A stretch of 64,000 nucleotides of DNA from Murdochiella sp. Marseille-P8839. GTDB lineage: Bacteria; Bacillota; Clostridia; Tissierellales; Peptoniphilaceae. Of the stretch, positions 44,683 through 53,972 are shown in pieces. Each line of letters starts with the position of its first letter. The first letter of the stretch is position 1. The notes beneath the pieces were generated by a model. That model saw only the letters and a program-made list of their open reading frames with translations, searched no databases and was not told the DNA's origin. The stretch is taken from contig JAIKLF010000005.1 in the NCBI GenBank assembly GCA_019753405.1, positions 62,001-126,000 of the forward strand, read 5' to 3'. The position numbers and the translations under genes were made by a program.

Positions 44683-44950
44683 TGCACTATATGGGGAGTT
44701 AGCGGTGCCCTGTACCTGCAATCCGCTTTAGCAGGGTAGAATTCCCGGCCCCGGGGCAGAAGGTGAATCGCAGGTGTCGGTTGACCGTGCTGACGCCATG
44801 GTCTTGCACAATGAAGGCGCATGAACCATGTCAGGTCCGGAAGGAAGCAGCATTAAGTGTTTCTCTTCATGTGTTGCGAGGCAGCCATGGTTGAGCGGAA
44901 GACCGGCGTGCCGGATTTGTTGCCTGCCACAAAGCCGGGTGTGCACACTT
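44683..44950 (+). ncRNA. ffs: Signal recognition particle RNA (large, Bacillus/Clostridium type)
   Basis: The domain IV signature GTCAGGTCCGGAAGGAAGC (from 44830) is perfect, and the 5' part (GCGGTGCCCTGTACCTGCAA, from 44702) matches the Alu-domain start of large Gram-positive SRP RNAs. The RNA binds Ffh and guides membrane-protein targeting. Exact ends are estimated: the 3' end is set just before the terminator. It probably shares the tRNA-Ser promoter. Confidence 0.92.
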
Positions 44951-44953
44951 ATC

Positions 44954-44979
44954 AAGAAGCCGAAAGGCTTCTTTTTTTT
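44954..44979 (+). terminator. Terminator of SRP RNA
   Basis: AGAAGCC and GGCTTCT (44955-44961, 44966-44972) close a GAAA-type loop and are followed by T. Confidence 0.9.
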
Positions 44980-45003
44980 GTGCTGATGAATGCCAGGCAA
45001 CCA

Positions 45004-45031
45004 AAAAGAAGCCTTTCGGCTTCTTTTTTTG
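45004..45031 (+). terminator. Second terminator, reverse-complement copy of the first
   Basis: AAAGAAGCC-TTTC-GGCTTCTTTTTTT repeats the preceding hairpin in the opposite orientation. It could end transcription from either side. Confidence 0.75.
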
Positions 45032-45034
45032 TGT

Positions 45035-45064
45035 TTGACAATAACAATCTCTCCACATTATGAT
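45035..45064 (+). promoter_or_regulatory. Promoter of the ABC exporter genes
   Basis: TTGACA (45035-45040) and TATGAT (45059-45064) have an 18-base spacer, 55 bases before the start. Confidence 0.75.
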
Positions 45065-45118
45065 GACGGTGTGGTGTGCTTGATGATTCTTGCGCATTTT
45101 TCCCGGAAGGAGCTTCTT

Positions 45119-45847
45119 ATGCTTTTTGAAGTCAAACATCTCAGTCATTGCTATGCCGATGGAGAGAGCGAAATACTGGTTTTAGATGATGTGAATCTTA
45201 GCTTTGACGCCGGTGTTTTTTATACCATCACCGGCGAGTCGGGAAGCGGAAAAACCACGCTCTTATCGCTAATGGGAACATTGGAGACGCTTCAGCAGGG
45301 CGAGTTGCTCTTTCAGGGACAGCCCGTTTCCGATCCGTTGACCTTTCGACAGAAGGAACTGGGTTTCGTTTTTCAGTCCTACAATTTGATTTCCTATATG
45401 ACCGCCAGAGAAAACGTGGAAGTCGCTCTCGATTTAGCCAAAAAAGAGCCGACCGTTGTCGAACAGGTAACGGAGATGTTGCTAAAAAGTCCGCTTGTAC
45501 ATAATGACGATTCCAAAAAAGAGACGGATGATATCTATCGTCTATTGAGCCTGTTCGGCCTGGATCGGCAAAAAGCTAACCGCATTGTGACAAAACTTTC
45601 CGGTGGCGAACAGCAACGTGTGGCGATTGCCCGTGCGGTGGCGAAAAAACCTTCCATTTTGCTTTGCGATGAACCAACAGGTAATTTGGATCAAAAAACC
45701 TCGCAAATTATGGTGGAGTATTTTACGCTGCTTGCCCATACTCTCGGCATGTGTGTCATTGTGGTTACGCATGACCCGCGTATTGCCGATTGTTCCGATT
45801 CTTCCATTGTGTTGGATTCGATCCGGAAAGGGCCGGTAATGCGATGA
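45119..45847 (+). CDS. ABC transporter ATP-binding protein (MacB/LolD-like)
   Basis: The 242-residue ATPase has Walker [11 protein letters not shown]-loop FVFQSYN, signature [14 protein letters not shown], Walker [13 protein letters not shown] and an H-loop [10 protein letters not shown]. The type pairs with FtsX-like permeases (type VII ABC), which drive lipoprotein, peptide or antibiotic export or signalling by mechanotransmission. An insertion of about 25 residues lies before the signature. AAGGAG precedes the ATG, and the stop overlaps the next start (ATGA). Confidence 0.92.
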   Translation: MLFEVKHLSHCYADGESEILVLDDVNLSFDAGVFYTITGESGSGKTTLLSLMGTLETLQQGELLFQGQPVSDPLTFRQKELGFVFQSYNLISYMTARENVEVALDLAKKEPTVVEQVTEMLLKSPLVHNDDSKKETDDIYRLLSLFGLDRQKANRIVTKLSGGEQQRVAIARAVAKKPSILLCDEPTGNLDQKTSQIMVEYFTLLAHTLGMCVIVVTHDPRIADCSDSSIVLDSIRKGPVMR

Positions 45848-47370
45848 AGAGCATTCAAGAAAGCGGGATACGTCTACGCCGAAAGCCGAAAGAATCAGTT
45901 GTTTTAGGCATTTTACTGATGGGATTTATTGCAATCATGGTTGTTTTCGTGCTGTTTTCCGACATGATGATGAAAATGGGAGAAGAGATTTACCAAGGCA
46001 TTGAACGTTCTGTGCGCCTTGACAGCGAGATAACGACATTAAGACGCTATCGCTGTACCGATAAGATTTATTCCGATATTCAGGATTTGGGCAAGTACCT
46101 TACCGAAGCAAAATCGCGTGAAGGGGTGGAAGGCGTATCGTATCACTACTCGTTGACCCCACAATGGAAAAATGGGGAAAAGTTGGTGTCCGCTGTTCCT
46201 GCGGAAAAAACGGAGAAAAGCGGAACGGAAATCGCTCCTGTCGCAGGCCATCCAAATGCTTTCAAAAAGGCGTTGCTCTATGGGCAAACAAAACAAGAAC
46301 AGGAATCAATTCGTCTCCTTTCCGGCCGTGGTTTTACGGACCAAGAATTGGAGACATCGCATCAAAATACAGTTGTCCCCAAGACCCTTATGATATGGGA
46401 TGGAAAATCGATGCGGCCCATTCAGATCGGTGATACGCTGGATCTTTATTTTCCGCATCCTTTGGAAAACTTTCCAATGATTGAGGGTGCTACTCCTGAG
46501 GGATATCACTTGACGCTTTCGGTGATCGGCACCTATGAGCCGGTAGAAAAAAAGGGTGCTCTTACCGTAGAAGACGCCAAACGAAACCAGCGAATTTATG
46601 TTTCGAATGCCCTGTTGAAATCGTGGATAGATCGCTTGTTTGCCGAAGTAAATGCCCTGACTTCACAGTCGACCGGACCGACGAAAGACTATTTATATCT
46701 GGAAGGTGGCGTTGGTTATGGAGCCAAGCTCTTATTTCCTACCGTAACCTGCGATTCGCTATCAGCGCTGGAAAGGGAAATTGCCTCCTTGCGGCAATTT
46801 GGCTATCACTTAGAAAAATATGATGCACATGGAAATCTTATTCGACAATATACGACAACCAGTACGATTGATGAAGCCAAGCAACTGGATGAGACCTCGA
46901 GAATGGCACAGCGCACGATTCTTGGCTTGTTTGCGATCGCGGCAGTGCTCGTCATGGTGTTATTCGTGTTGATTTATCTTCTCTTTTTTCAAACGAGGAA
47001 ACGCGAGATGCCGCTGCGCCTTGCATTGGGTAGTACCTTTTCGCAGATGCGCCGACTTTTTTTTCTGGAAAAGGCATGGATTGTCTTGCTTAGTGGGGGA
47101 CCCGGCCTCTTGATCGGCTTTTTTCTCACGAGAAAAATCGCTACCAACTTATGTGCTGAAAGCCTTCGACAACAACAAAATGCTATGATTCTCAGCAACC
47201 TCTCACCTACGCAACAAGCTCACATGACGGATGCTGTGCGCGAAACGTTCGACGTGCATCTCTCTGCCTTGATGGTTATTGCCTTATTTATGGGGATCTT
47301 TATTCTCCTCTATCTTTTGACAACATGGGCGATGCACCGCACGATGAAGTGCATGGGACGATTGGAGTAA
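45844..47370 (+). CDS. FtsX-like ABC permease 1
   Basis: The 508-residue product has one N-terminal membrane helix (about 20-42), a large extracytoplasmic domain (about 45-355) and three C-terminal helices (about 360-385, 410-430, 475-500), the MacB/FtsX arrangement. The R-K-R-E-M-P-L-R-L-A-L-G segment after the second helix is the cytoplasmic coupling region. It overlaps the ATPase gene by four bases. Substrate unknown. Confidence 0.82.
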   Translation: MKSIQESGIRLRRKPKESVVLGILLMGFIAIMVVFVLFSDMMMKMGEEIYQGIERSVRLDSEITTLRRYRCTDKIYSDIQDLGKYLTEAKSREGVEGVSYHYSLTPQWKNGEKLVSAVPAEKTEKSGTEIAPVAGHPNAFKKALLYGQTKQEQESIRLLSGRGFTDQELETSHQNTVVPKTLMIWDGKSMRPIQIGDTLDLYFPHPLENFPMIEGATPEGYHLTLSVIGTYEPVEKKGALTVEDAKRNQRIYVSNALLKSWIDRLFAEVNALTSQSTGPTKDYLYLEGGVGYGAKLLFPTVTCDSLSALEREIASLRQFGYHLEKYDAHGNLIRQYTTTSTIDEAKQLDETSRMAQRTILGLFAIAAVLVMVLFVLIYLLFFQTRKREMPLRLALGSTFSQMRRLFFLEKAWIVLLSGGPGLLIGFFLTRKIATNLCAESLRQQQNAMILSNLSPTQQAHMTDAVRETFDVHLSALMVIALFMGIFILLYLLTTWAMHRTMKCMGRLE

Positions 47371-47424
47371 AAAATCGAAGAGCTTTGTCCAAAATGGAAA
47401 AGTATTCGAATTTACTGATAAGTA

Positions 47425-47452
47425 TTGACAAAGACGATGTAGATTGTACAAT
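47425..47452 (+). promoter_or_regulatory. Promoter of the second permease gene
   Basis: TTGACA (47425-47430) and TACAAT (47447-47452) have a 16-base spacer; the second permease may be made separately from the first. Confidence 0.65.
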
Positions 47453-47494
47453 GATGATGTTTCGTAGTAGAAAAATAAGAAGAAAGGTCGATGG

Positions 47495-49195
47495 ATGAAG
47501 TCCGTATTTCTCCATAGTAAGCGTAATTTCCGCGCAACGTTGTTTCTCTTCTTGTTGTTGTCGGTATTTGCCTTTCTTTTACAGATTTCTTATGTGATGC
47601 GTGATGCAGGGGACGAATTTCATGCCCGGGTACAAGAGAGTTTGGATTCTCGTTTTGTGATCACCACCCCGTTTCTGGATCATGCTCCTTTTTATGATAC
47701 AGAGGATCAAATTACCTTTGAACTCGACACCATGAATGAATTATTAGCCACGCTTCGAAGGGATGAACGTGTGCGTAACGTATTTTCTGAACCGATTCTT
47801 CATGATGGATATTTATGTACGTTTGAAAAAATCCAAAGCGACGCCACCATGCGTGGCGTTGTTCTTTGTGGATCCGGCGATCCTTCGCAATGGAATGAAA
47901 AGGGGAGGGTTGTACAAAGAAACCAACAACCACCGGTGACTGGAGAAGGTGAGTGGGCAATTGTCCGACAAACAGAAGACCCGCAGGAGCGAATCCTAGA
48001 TTGCATTCGCTTAGGGTTGGAGGGGAAAGCCACAACATTCGCTTATCAAAGAAATCCGGAACGATTTCCTTATTTTCCGAGTGTTATGGAAAACGGAAAA
48101 GGAATTGTTCCCCTGTTACTTGGTGTGCAAAACGTGGACGTTAGTGATCGCATCCTTGATCGTTTGGATATTGTGGAAGGACGCTCCATCCTACCACAGG
48201 ATGATCAGGAGCAGAGCGCCGTAGTTCTCGCCCCATGGAATGCCTTTGTTGTCGACGCAGAAGGATATCGTCCGCTTCGAGTGGGTGATCGCATTCCTAT
48301 CTCCATCAATGCGTTTGGGAAGTTGCTTTATACAGAATATTTTACGGTGATTGGACTGCATAACGGGAACAGAGGATATCCCTATTATATCGGTGAAACA
48401 GAATACGCCAGTAGTATCGGTCAGTATTGCTATCTTCCACAAAGTCAGTGGATGCGTTTACGAGAAAAGTTGCGTGAATACTATAAAACGAATTCGTGGA
48501 AAAAGCAGTCGCATATTGGAGTCGATGGAGGGGAGCTGGAAAACACAAGGCCCGGTTTTGATCGGGAATCGATGACTTTGCCCGTGATTGAAACAAAACA
48601 GTTTTATGACCTTCCCAAAGTGATTGCCGATATCCAACCGATTCTTAATCGCCTAAATGGCATGCATGCAGAAAAAGTGTATCGCTGTATCTCCGAATAT
48701 GAGACGTATCAGACACTGGCAGGCTCTATTGATTCTATGCGAAGCATCTTTCGTGTGATGACCATTTTGGGCATGGTGTGTACCATTCTCGGCCTGCCTT
48801 TAATATTACTGATGCAATTGTGGCAAAGAAGGCGCGAAACGGCGATATTGCAAACGTTGGGAAAAACAAGGCCTGAAACGTTTTTTGCTATTTTTTTCGA
48901 GTATTCTTTCATTGCGGATATTGCGTTTCTTGCAGCTTGGCTTCCTACAACATTGCTTTCTCAACGTTGGAAAGAATATTTAGCCAAGTCGGCAAACCCA
49001 GTAACGACCACTTTAGGTTCGATGGTTAATATGGAGAAAACGGAAACGCTTATGGAACAGTATCTTGACCATTCGACGGCAGAGAATGTGTTGCTGTTGT
49101 TTTTAGTATGGATCGGTCTTTTGGTTTTTGCCTGCATTGTCACCTACTTAGTGCAGAAGCGTAGAACACTCGTTGTCTTAATGAACGAAAAATAA
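47495..49195 (+). CDS. FtsX-like ABC permease 2
   Basis: The 566-residue product repeats the plan of its neighbour: an N-terminal helix (about 12-34), a long extracytoplasmic part, and three C-terminal helices (about 415-440, 465-488, 530-555) with RRRETAILQTLGKTRPE as the coupling loop. With the ATPase and permease 1 it would form a heterodimeric exporter. AAAGG precedes the ATG. Its own promoter lies upstream. Confidence 0.8.
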   Translation: MKSVFLHSKRNFRATLFLFLLLSVFAFLLQISYVMRDAGDEFHARVQESLDSRFVITTPFLDHAPFYDTEDQITFELDTMNELLATLRRDERVRNVFSEPILHDGYLCTFEKIQSDATMRGVVLCGSGDPSQWNEKGRVVQRNQQPPVTGEGEWAIVRQTEDPQERILDCIRLGLEGKATTFAYQRNPERFPYFPSVMENGKGIVPLLLGVQNVDVSDRILDRLDIVEGRSILPQDDQEQSAVVLAPWNAFVVDAEGYRPLRVGDRIPISINAFGKLLYTEYFTVIGLHNGNRGYPYYIGETEYASSIGQYCYLPQSQWMRLREKLREYYKTNSWKKQSHIGVDGGELENTRPGFDRESMTLPVIETKQFYDLPKVIADIQPILNRLNGMHAEKVYRCISEYETYQTLAGSIDSMRSIFRVMTILGMVCTILGLPLILLMQLWQRRRETAILQTLGKTRPETFFAIFFEYSFIADIAFLAAWLPTTLLSQRWKEYLAKSANPVTTTLGSMVNMEKTETLMEQYLDHSTAENVLLLFLVWIGLLVFACIVTYLVQKRRTLVVLMNEK

Positions 49196-49212
49196 AATGA
49201 AATCCTTATCAT

Positions 49213-49280
49213 CGCATTGAAGACAAGCGAACAGGGGTCATGAGCAATAACGGTACTTGTTCGCTTGTCTTCAATGCGAG
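49213..49280. repeat. Perfect 22-bp inverted repeat
   Basis: The arms 49213-49234 and 49259-49280 are exact reverse complements around a 24-base loop. It lies between convergent genes, but no T run follows on the plus side, so a plain terminator is unlikely. Confidence 0.8.
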
Positions 49281-49305
49281 CCTTCTTTGTGTTGTTCCGG
49301 ATCAT

Positions 49306-49343
49306 ATAAAAGAAAAAGCACCCTTCTTTACCGAAGGGTGCTT
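49306..49343 (-). terminator. Terminator of the pyrimidine operon
   Basis: On the minus strand AAGCACCCTTC and GAAGGGTGCTT (49316-49326, 49333-49343) form an 11-bp stem followed by TTTCTTTT. Confidence 0.85.
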
Positions 49344-49385
49344 AATTATGCGGAACAGTTTTCTATTCGGAACGGTTTTCGTTAC

Positions 49386-49814
49386 TTACATCTCATCCGG
49401 CTTGCCGATCGTTTCGCAATAGATGCAACGATAGGTTTTCGTTTCCGGGTCGGTCAGGCGGAAGACGTGATCCAGCTCCTGCTCGATGGACGTAATGCAG
49501 CGCGGATTGTGGCAATGCAGAATATTGGTAATGGTTTCGGGCAGCTTCGGATGCTTCTTTTCGACAATTTCCCCGTTGTGAACGATGTTGACTGTGATGT
49601 GCGGATCAAAATAGCCGAGAAGGTCAAAGTCAAGATCGATGTGTTCGGCTACTTTTAGAATATCCTTTTGGCCGCGCTTGGAGCTGACGGCGTTCTCGAT
49701 GAGCGCAATCTGCGAGTTGAGCTTATCGAGACCTAAGTAGTGATAGAGTACCATCCCTTTACCGACGGGAATGTGGTCAATGACAATACCTTCGTGTAAA
49801 TCGCCTAAAATCAT
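49386..49814 (-). CDS. pyrI: Aspartate carbamoyltransferase regulatory subunit
   Basis: The 142-residue product binds nucleotide effectors and links PyrB trimers. The zinc domain has four cysteines (CHNPRC and CIYC). The allosteric domain starts [12 protein letters not shown]. It is the last gene of the operon; the start overlaps the pyrB stop (ATGA). Its presence implies feedback control of aspartate carbamoyltransferase by nucleotides. Confidence 0.95.
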   Translation of the reverse strand: MILGDLHEGIVIDHIPVGKGMVLYHYLGLDKLNSQIALIENAVSSKRGQKDILKVAEHIDLDFDLLGYFDPHITVNIVHNGEIVEKKHPKLPETITNILHCHNPRCITSIEQELDHVFRLTDPETKTYRCIYCETIGKPDEM

Positions 49815-50734
49815 GCTGTTACCCCCAATAATTTCATGATGAGTGCCATACGGATAAAGCGGCCGTTTTTCACCTGACGGAAATACGCAGCGCGCGGATC
49901 GCTGTCCACCTTGACGGAGATCTCATTCACACGCGGCAGCGGGTGCAGCACGCGCATCGTCGGCTTCGCCGTCGCCAGACGTTCCGGCGTAAGAATATAG
50001 GTATCTTTCAGGCGGATATAATCCGCTTCGTTAAAGAACCGTTCACGCTGGACACGGGTCATATACAGGATGTCCAATTCCGGCATGGCGTCGCTGAGCT
50101 TGCGCATTTCTTTGAACGGAATGCCTTGTTTTTCCAAAATTTCCGTGCGCACGTGTTCCGGAATGACCAGCTCTTCCGGCGAAATCAACACGAAGCGGAC
50201 GTTGGGGTAGCGGCTCATGGCCGCAATGAGTGAATGGACGGTGCGGCCGAATTTGAGGTCTCCGCAGCAACCCACCACCATGTTGTCCAGATGCCCCATC
50301 TCGCGATGAATCGTCAACAGATCAGTTAACGTCTGCGTCGGATGGTTGTGCCCGCCGTCGCCCGCATTGATGACCGGAATATCCACGGCACGAGAAGCGA
50401 CAAACGGCGCGCCTTCCTTGGGATGACGCATGGCGATGATATCGGCAAAGCATTCTACGGTGCGTGCCGTATCCGCAACACTTTCGCCCTTGGCAACGGA
50501 GCTGGATGTGGCCTCAGAGAAACCGATCACATCGCCGCCCAGCGCGAGCATCGCCGACTCGAAACTTAATCGGGTACGGGTTGAGGGTTCATAGAATAGG
50601 GAGCCGAGTACGCGGTGTTTGCACACTTCCTGGAAGCGCACGGGATCGGCGATAATTTCCTCTGCCACCGCGATGAGCTGGTCAATCTCTTCGGTGGTGA
50701 GATCTTGGATGTCAATCAAATCCTTCATCGGCAT
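49811..50734 (-). CDS. pyrB: Aspartate carbamoyltransferase catalytic subunit
   Basis: PyrB condenses carbamoyl phosphate and aspartate. The 307-residue product has the carbamoyl-phosphate loop [13 protein letters not shown], the 80s loop [23 protein letters not shown] and [10 protein letters not shown] start at 50734, where GGAGG lies six bases upstream; the track frame extends into pyrE. One base separates it from the pyrE stop. Confidence 0.96.
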   Translation of the reverse strand: MPMKDLIDIQDLTTEEIDQLIAVAEEIIADPVRFQEVCKHRVLGSLFYEPSTRTRLSFESAMLALGGDVIGFSEATSSSVAKGESVADTARTVECFADIIAMRHPKEGAPFVASRAVDIPVINAGDGGHNHPTQTLTDLLTIHREMGHLDNMVVGCCGDLKFGRTVHSLIAAMSRYPNVRFVLISPEELVIPEHVRTEILEKQGIPFKEMRKLSDAMPELDILYMTRVQRERFFNEADYIRLKDTYILTPERLATAKPTMRVLHPLPRVNEISVKVDSDPRAAYFRQVKNGRFIRMALIMKLLGVTA

Positions 50735-50735
50735 T

Positions 50736-51404
50736 TCACTCCTCCTTCTGGTTTCGGGCGATGCCCGCCATCCACGATTCATCCGCGGGATGATCGCGAA
50801 ATTGTTTCAACTGGGGAACCTGTTCGGCCGGAAGCCGTCCGGTTTGAACGGCAACATCCAAGATGGTGTCAAAATCGGTCAAACTTTCCATCGCGATCCC
50901 TTCCGCGGAAAGAGCCTCGCGACTTTTTTGCATGCCATAGGTAAAGATGCAGACAATGCCCAACACTTCCGCGCCGGCATCCTGCAAAGCGTGAACGACA
51001 TCGAGTACGCTGCCGCCGGTGGAAATGAGATCTTCAATGACCACGACGCGTTCACCGGCCGTCAACTTTCCTTCAATACGGTTCTCGCGTCCATGGGATT
51101 TATTGCCGCCACGGACATAGCCCATGGGCAACCCCAGTAACGCGGCGGCCAGGGCCGCATGAGCGATACCGGCGGTCGCCGTTCCCATGAGCATCTGCGC
51201 TTCGGGAAACTGGTGCTTAACGGTATCGGCAAGGGCCTGCTCCACCTGTTCACGCACGGTCGGTGCGGATAAAATCAGGCGGTTATCCGTATAGATGGGA
51301 CTGTGGATGCCGCTTGCCCAGGTGAAGGGCTGTTCGGGGCGCAGAAAAACGGCACCGATGTCCAGTAAATCGTGAGCGATCGCTTCTCGTTGCTTTCCTT
51401 TCAT
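50736..51404 (-). CDS. pyrE: Orotate phosphoribosyltransferase
   Basis: PyrE attaches phosphoribose to orotate. The 222-residue product has the PRPP loop [14 protein letters not shown], the flexible loop [11 protein letters not shown] and [13 protein letters not shown]. Length is typical. AAGGAAGG lies before the ATG. The 99-base gap to pyrF is the longest within the operon. Confidence 0.95.
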   Translation of the reverse strand: MKGKQREAIAHDLLDIGAVFLRPEQPFTWASGIHSPIYTDNRLILSAPTVREQVEQALADTVKHQFPEAQMLMGTATAGIAHAALAAALLGLPMGYVRGGNKSHGRENRIEGKLTAGERVVVIEDLISTGGSVLDVVHALQDAGAEVLGIVCIFTYGMQKSREALSAEGIAMESLTDFDTILDVAVQTGRLPAEQVPQLKQFRDHPADESWMAGIARNQKEE

Positions 51405-51503
51405 GGTTTCTCCTTCCTTTTTTATCGACTTGCCATGCTTTCGGAGTTCGTCTCGATCGAAAGCACATTTGATCTTTTTTGCTGCAAGTAGCGAAACCGG
51501 CGT

Positions 51504-52196
51504 CTATTCGTTCGCTTTCCCGCCGAAAGCGGCGATCGCCTGATGATAGGCGGCAACGGGATCTTCCGCTTTGGTGATGGAACGGCCGACCACGATGTAG
51601 TTGCTGCCAAGACTTTGTGCCATTTCCGGTGTCGTCACGCGCTTCTGGTCGTCTTTACTGCCTTCGGCAAAGCGAATGCCCGGCGTAACCGTCAGAAAAG
51701 CGTCTCCAAGCGCTTTATGTACCAGTGGCGATTCCAGCGGCGAACAGACCACGCCGTTGAGTCCGGAGGTCTTGGCTAACGAGGCATATTGCACGATGAT
51801 GTCGTTGATAGCGCCGGCAATGCCCAGCTCCCGATTCATGGCTTCCTGCGAGGTGGAGGTCAGCTGCGTAACCGCCAGCAAAATCCCATCGGGATAGCCT
51901 TCGCGCGCGGCGCGCATCATGGCGCTTCCACCGGCAGCATGCACATTAGTCATATCCACCTGCAAGCGATGCAGCTGGCGCAAGGCACATTCGGCGGTGT
52001 GGGGAATATCATGCACTTTCAGATCCAAAAAGACGGGATAGCCCAAATCCTTGATCTCGCGCACAATGTCCGCTCCCTCCGCATAGAAAAGCTCCATGCC
52101 GATTTTCACAAACGGCTTTTCGTCGCGAAAGGGACGAAGGAACGCCATCGTTTCTTGGCGATCGGCAAAGTCCAGGGCGATAATGACCGATTTCAT
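51504..52196 (-). CDS. pyrF: Orotidine-5'-phosphate decarboxylase
   Basis: PyrF converts OMP to UMP. The 230-residue TIM barrel has IIALDFADRQE, the catalytic DLKVHDIPHT and the phosphate loop YIVVGRSIT. I start at 52196 (AAAGGA upstream); the longer frame runs through the end of pyrD. This is the group I enzyme of most bacteria. Confidence 0.95.
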   Translation of the reverse strand: MKSVIIALDFADRQETMAFLRPFRDEKPFVKIGMELFYAEGADIVREIKDLGYPVFLDLKVHDIPHTAECALRQLHRLQVDMTNVHAAGGSAMMRAAREGYPDGILLAVTQLTSTSQEAMNRELGIAGAINDIIVQYASLAKTSGLNGVVCSPLESPLVHKALGDAFLTVTPGIRFAEGSKDDQKRVTTPEMAQSLGSNYIVVGRSITKAEDPVAAYHQAIAAFGGKANE

Positions 52197-52239
52197 GAGA
52201 CATCCTTTCCGGGGTTCGTGTTTCTGCTGTGACACAGGC

Positions 52240-53226
52240 TTACTTTTTTGAAGCGTTTTCGGGATGCGCCGCACCGTTTTCGGGATGCGCCGCACCGATG
52301 ATTTCCGACAGGTTTTCTACACCCAGGCGATCCGGCATGGCTTCGAGCTCGGTCAGCAGGGCATCCCATATGTCGGGATCCGCCAATCCGGCAGCCCCAA
52401 TCTGCACCGCGCAGGCACCCGCCATCATCATCTCGACGACATCTTCCGCTGTCTGCACGCCGCCACAGCCGATGATCGGCACCGAAACGGCTGCGTACAC
52501 GTCGTAGACCATGCGCAGCGCAATGGGGAAAATGGCGGGACCGGATAGTCCACCGGTGCCGTTGGCCAGAAGCGGCGCGCGTTTTTTCCAATCAATGCGC
52601 ATAGCTTTGACGGTGTTGATGAGGGTAAGGCCGTCCGCGCCGCCTTCCACAGCGGCACGCGCCATGGCGACAATATCCGTCACATTGGGCGTCAACTTGA
52701 CGAAGAGCGGCTTATGAAGGACGGCTTTAACCGCTGCGGTCACCGCTTTCGCTGTTTCGGGATGTACGCCGAATTCCATGCCGCCGCTATGCACGTTGGG
52801 GCAGCTGATGTTGAGCTCAATCGCGGCAATCTGTTTCTGCGCGTCCATCTTTTTGGCTACATCGACGTAGTCGTCCACCGAAAAGCCGGCAACGTTGGCG
52901 ATCATGCCTTTGTGCGAAACAGCCGCCAGTTTCGGAAGTTCTTCGGCAATCACTCGGTCCACGCCGGGATTTTGCAATCCCACGGCATTGAGCATTCCCG
53001 AGGAACTTTCCGCAATACGGGGAAGGGGGTTGCCGAATCGAGCTTCTCGCGTGGTTCCTTTCAGGGCAATGGTGCCGAAAAAGTCCGGATCCAACACATC
53101 GGCACGTTCATAGCCGAAACCGTAACAGCCACTTGCCGGAATCAGCGGATTATCCAGCGTCAACCCCGCAAAGGAGACGGCAAGGCGCGGTGTTTTCCGC
53201 GCTACAATGCGTTCGTTCATGCCCAT
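52240..53226 (-). CDS. pyrD: Dihydroorotate dehydrogenase, class 1B catalytic subunit
   Basis: The 328-residue FMN enzyme oxidises dihydroorotate using NAD+ through PyrK. Motifs include NPLIPASGCYGFG, LNISCPNVHSGGMEFG with the catalytic Cys, TLINTVKAM and GCGGVQTAEDVVEM. Presence of pyrK marks it as class 1B. The start at 53226 has GGAGG seven bases upstream. The C terminus has a tandem GAAHPEN repeat from a 21-bp duplication (52255-52296). Confidence 0.94.
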   Translation of the reverse strand: MGMNERIVARKTPRLAVSFAGLTLDNPLIPASGCYGFGYERADVLDPDFFGTIALKGTTREARFGNPLPRIAESSSGMLNAVGLQNPGVDRVIAEELPKLAAVSHKGMIANVAGFSVDDYVDVAKKMDAQKQIAAIELNISCPNVHSGGMEFGVHPETAKAVTAAVKAVLHKPLFVKLTPNVTDIVAMARAAVEGGADGLTLINTVKAMRIDWKKRAPLLANGTGGLSGPAIFPIALRMVYDVYAAVSVPIIGCGGVQTAEDVVEMMMAGACAVQIGAAGLADPDIWDALLTELEAMPDRLGVENLSEIIGAAHPENGAAHPENASKK

Positions 53227-53972
53227 GGCAACTCCTCCTTTCGGAATACCGGCCCTTCTTTGCAGACACGGCGTGGACCGTTGGTCGTTTCCACCGTACA
53301 GCCCATACATACGCCGACCGCACAGCCCATGCGCTCTTCAAGACTGAACGCACCGTCCATTCCCTTTTCCTGCATGGCGGAAAACAGAGCGCGAAACATC
53401 GGCATCGGGCCGCAGGAATAGATATAGAGCCCTTCTGGACGATGCGTTTTGCAAAGCGCCTCCACGCCCGGAAGAACGGTTCCCTTCGTTCCGGCGCTGC
53501 CGTCCATGGTGAAAAGTTCTACTCGGCACCCCAGGGCACGAAAGTCGTCCGCGAGGAAAATTTCGTCTTTGGTATTGAAGCCCAAGAGCACCACGGGCGT
53601 CTTTTTCTGCGCAACCAAGGCCTTGGCGAGCCCGAAGAGGGGCGGAACGCCCACGCCGCCGCCGATCAATACCGGCGTCTTGCCTTCACTGTCGGAAAGC
53701 GTAAAGCCGTTGCCCAGACCGACGAGCGCATCCAGCGTTTCCTCGGTGCTCGTGGACAACGCGGCGGTACCTTTGCCGACGACTTTATAAAAGAGGCGAA
53801 GTCCTTCGGCATCCCAGTCGCTGACGGACATCGGGCGACGAAGGAAGAAGCCGGGCAGACGAAGCGCCAGAAATTGTCCGGGCGTGTGCATGGCGCGGGT
53901 GTCTCCGGCCAGGCGAAGCTCATACGTGTCTTTTGCGACGAGACGGTGCGAAATAATGCGAAATTCAGTCAA
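53217..53972 (-). CDS. pyrK: Dihydroorotate dehydrogenase electron-transfer subunit
   Basis: PyrK passes electrons from PyrD to NAD+. The 251-residue product has the FAD motif RRPMSVSD, a NAD-binding GGGVGVPPLF and the 2Fe-2S cysteines CAVGVCMGC...C. I choose TTG 53972, seven bases after AAGGAG, rather than in-frame upstream codons inside pyrC. It overlaps the pyrC stop by eight bases and the pyrD start by ten. Confidence 0.92.
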   Translation of the reverse strand: MTEFRIISHRLVAKDTYELRLAGDTRAMHTPGQFLALRLPGFFLRRPMSVSDWDAEGLRLFYKVVGKGTAALSTSTEETLDALVGLGNGFTLSDSEGKTPVLIGGGVGVPPLFGLAKALVAQKKTPVVLLGFNTKDEIFLADDFRALGCRVELFTMDGSAGTKGTVLPGVEALCKTHRPEGLYIYSCGPMPMFRALFSAMQEKGMDGAFSLEERMGCAVGVCMGCTVETTNGPRRVCKEGPVFRKEELPWA

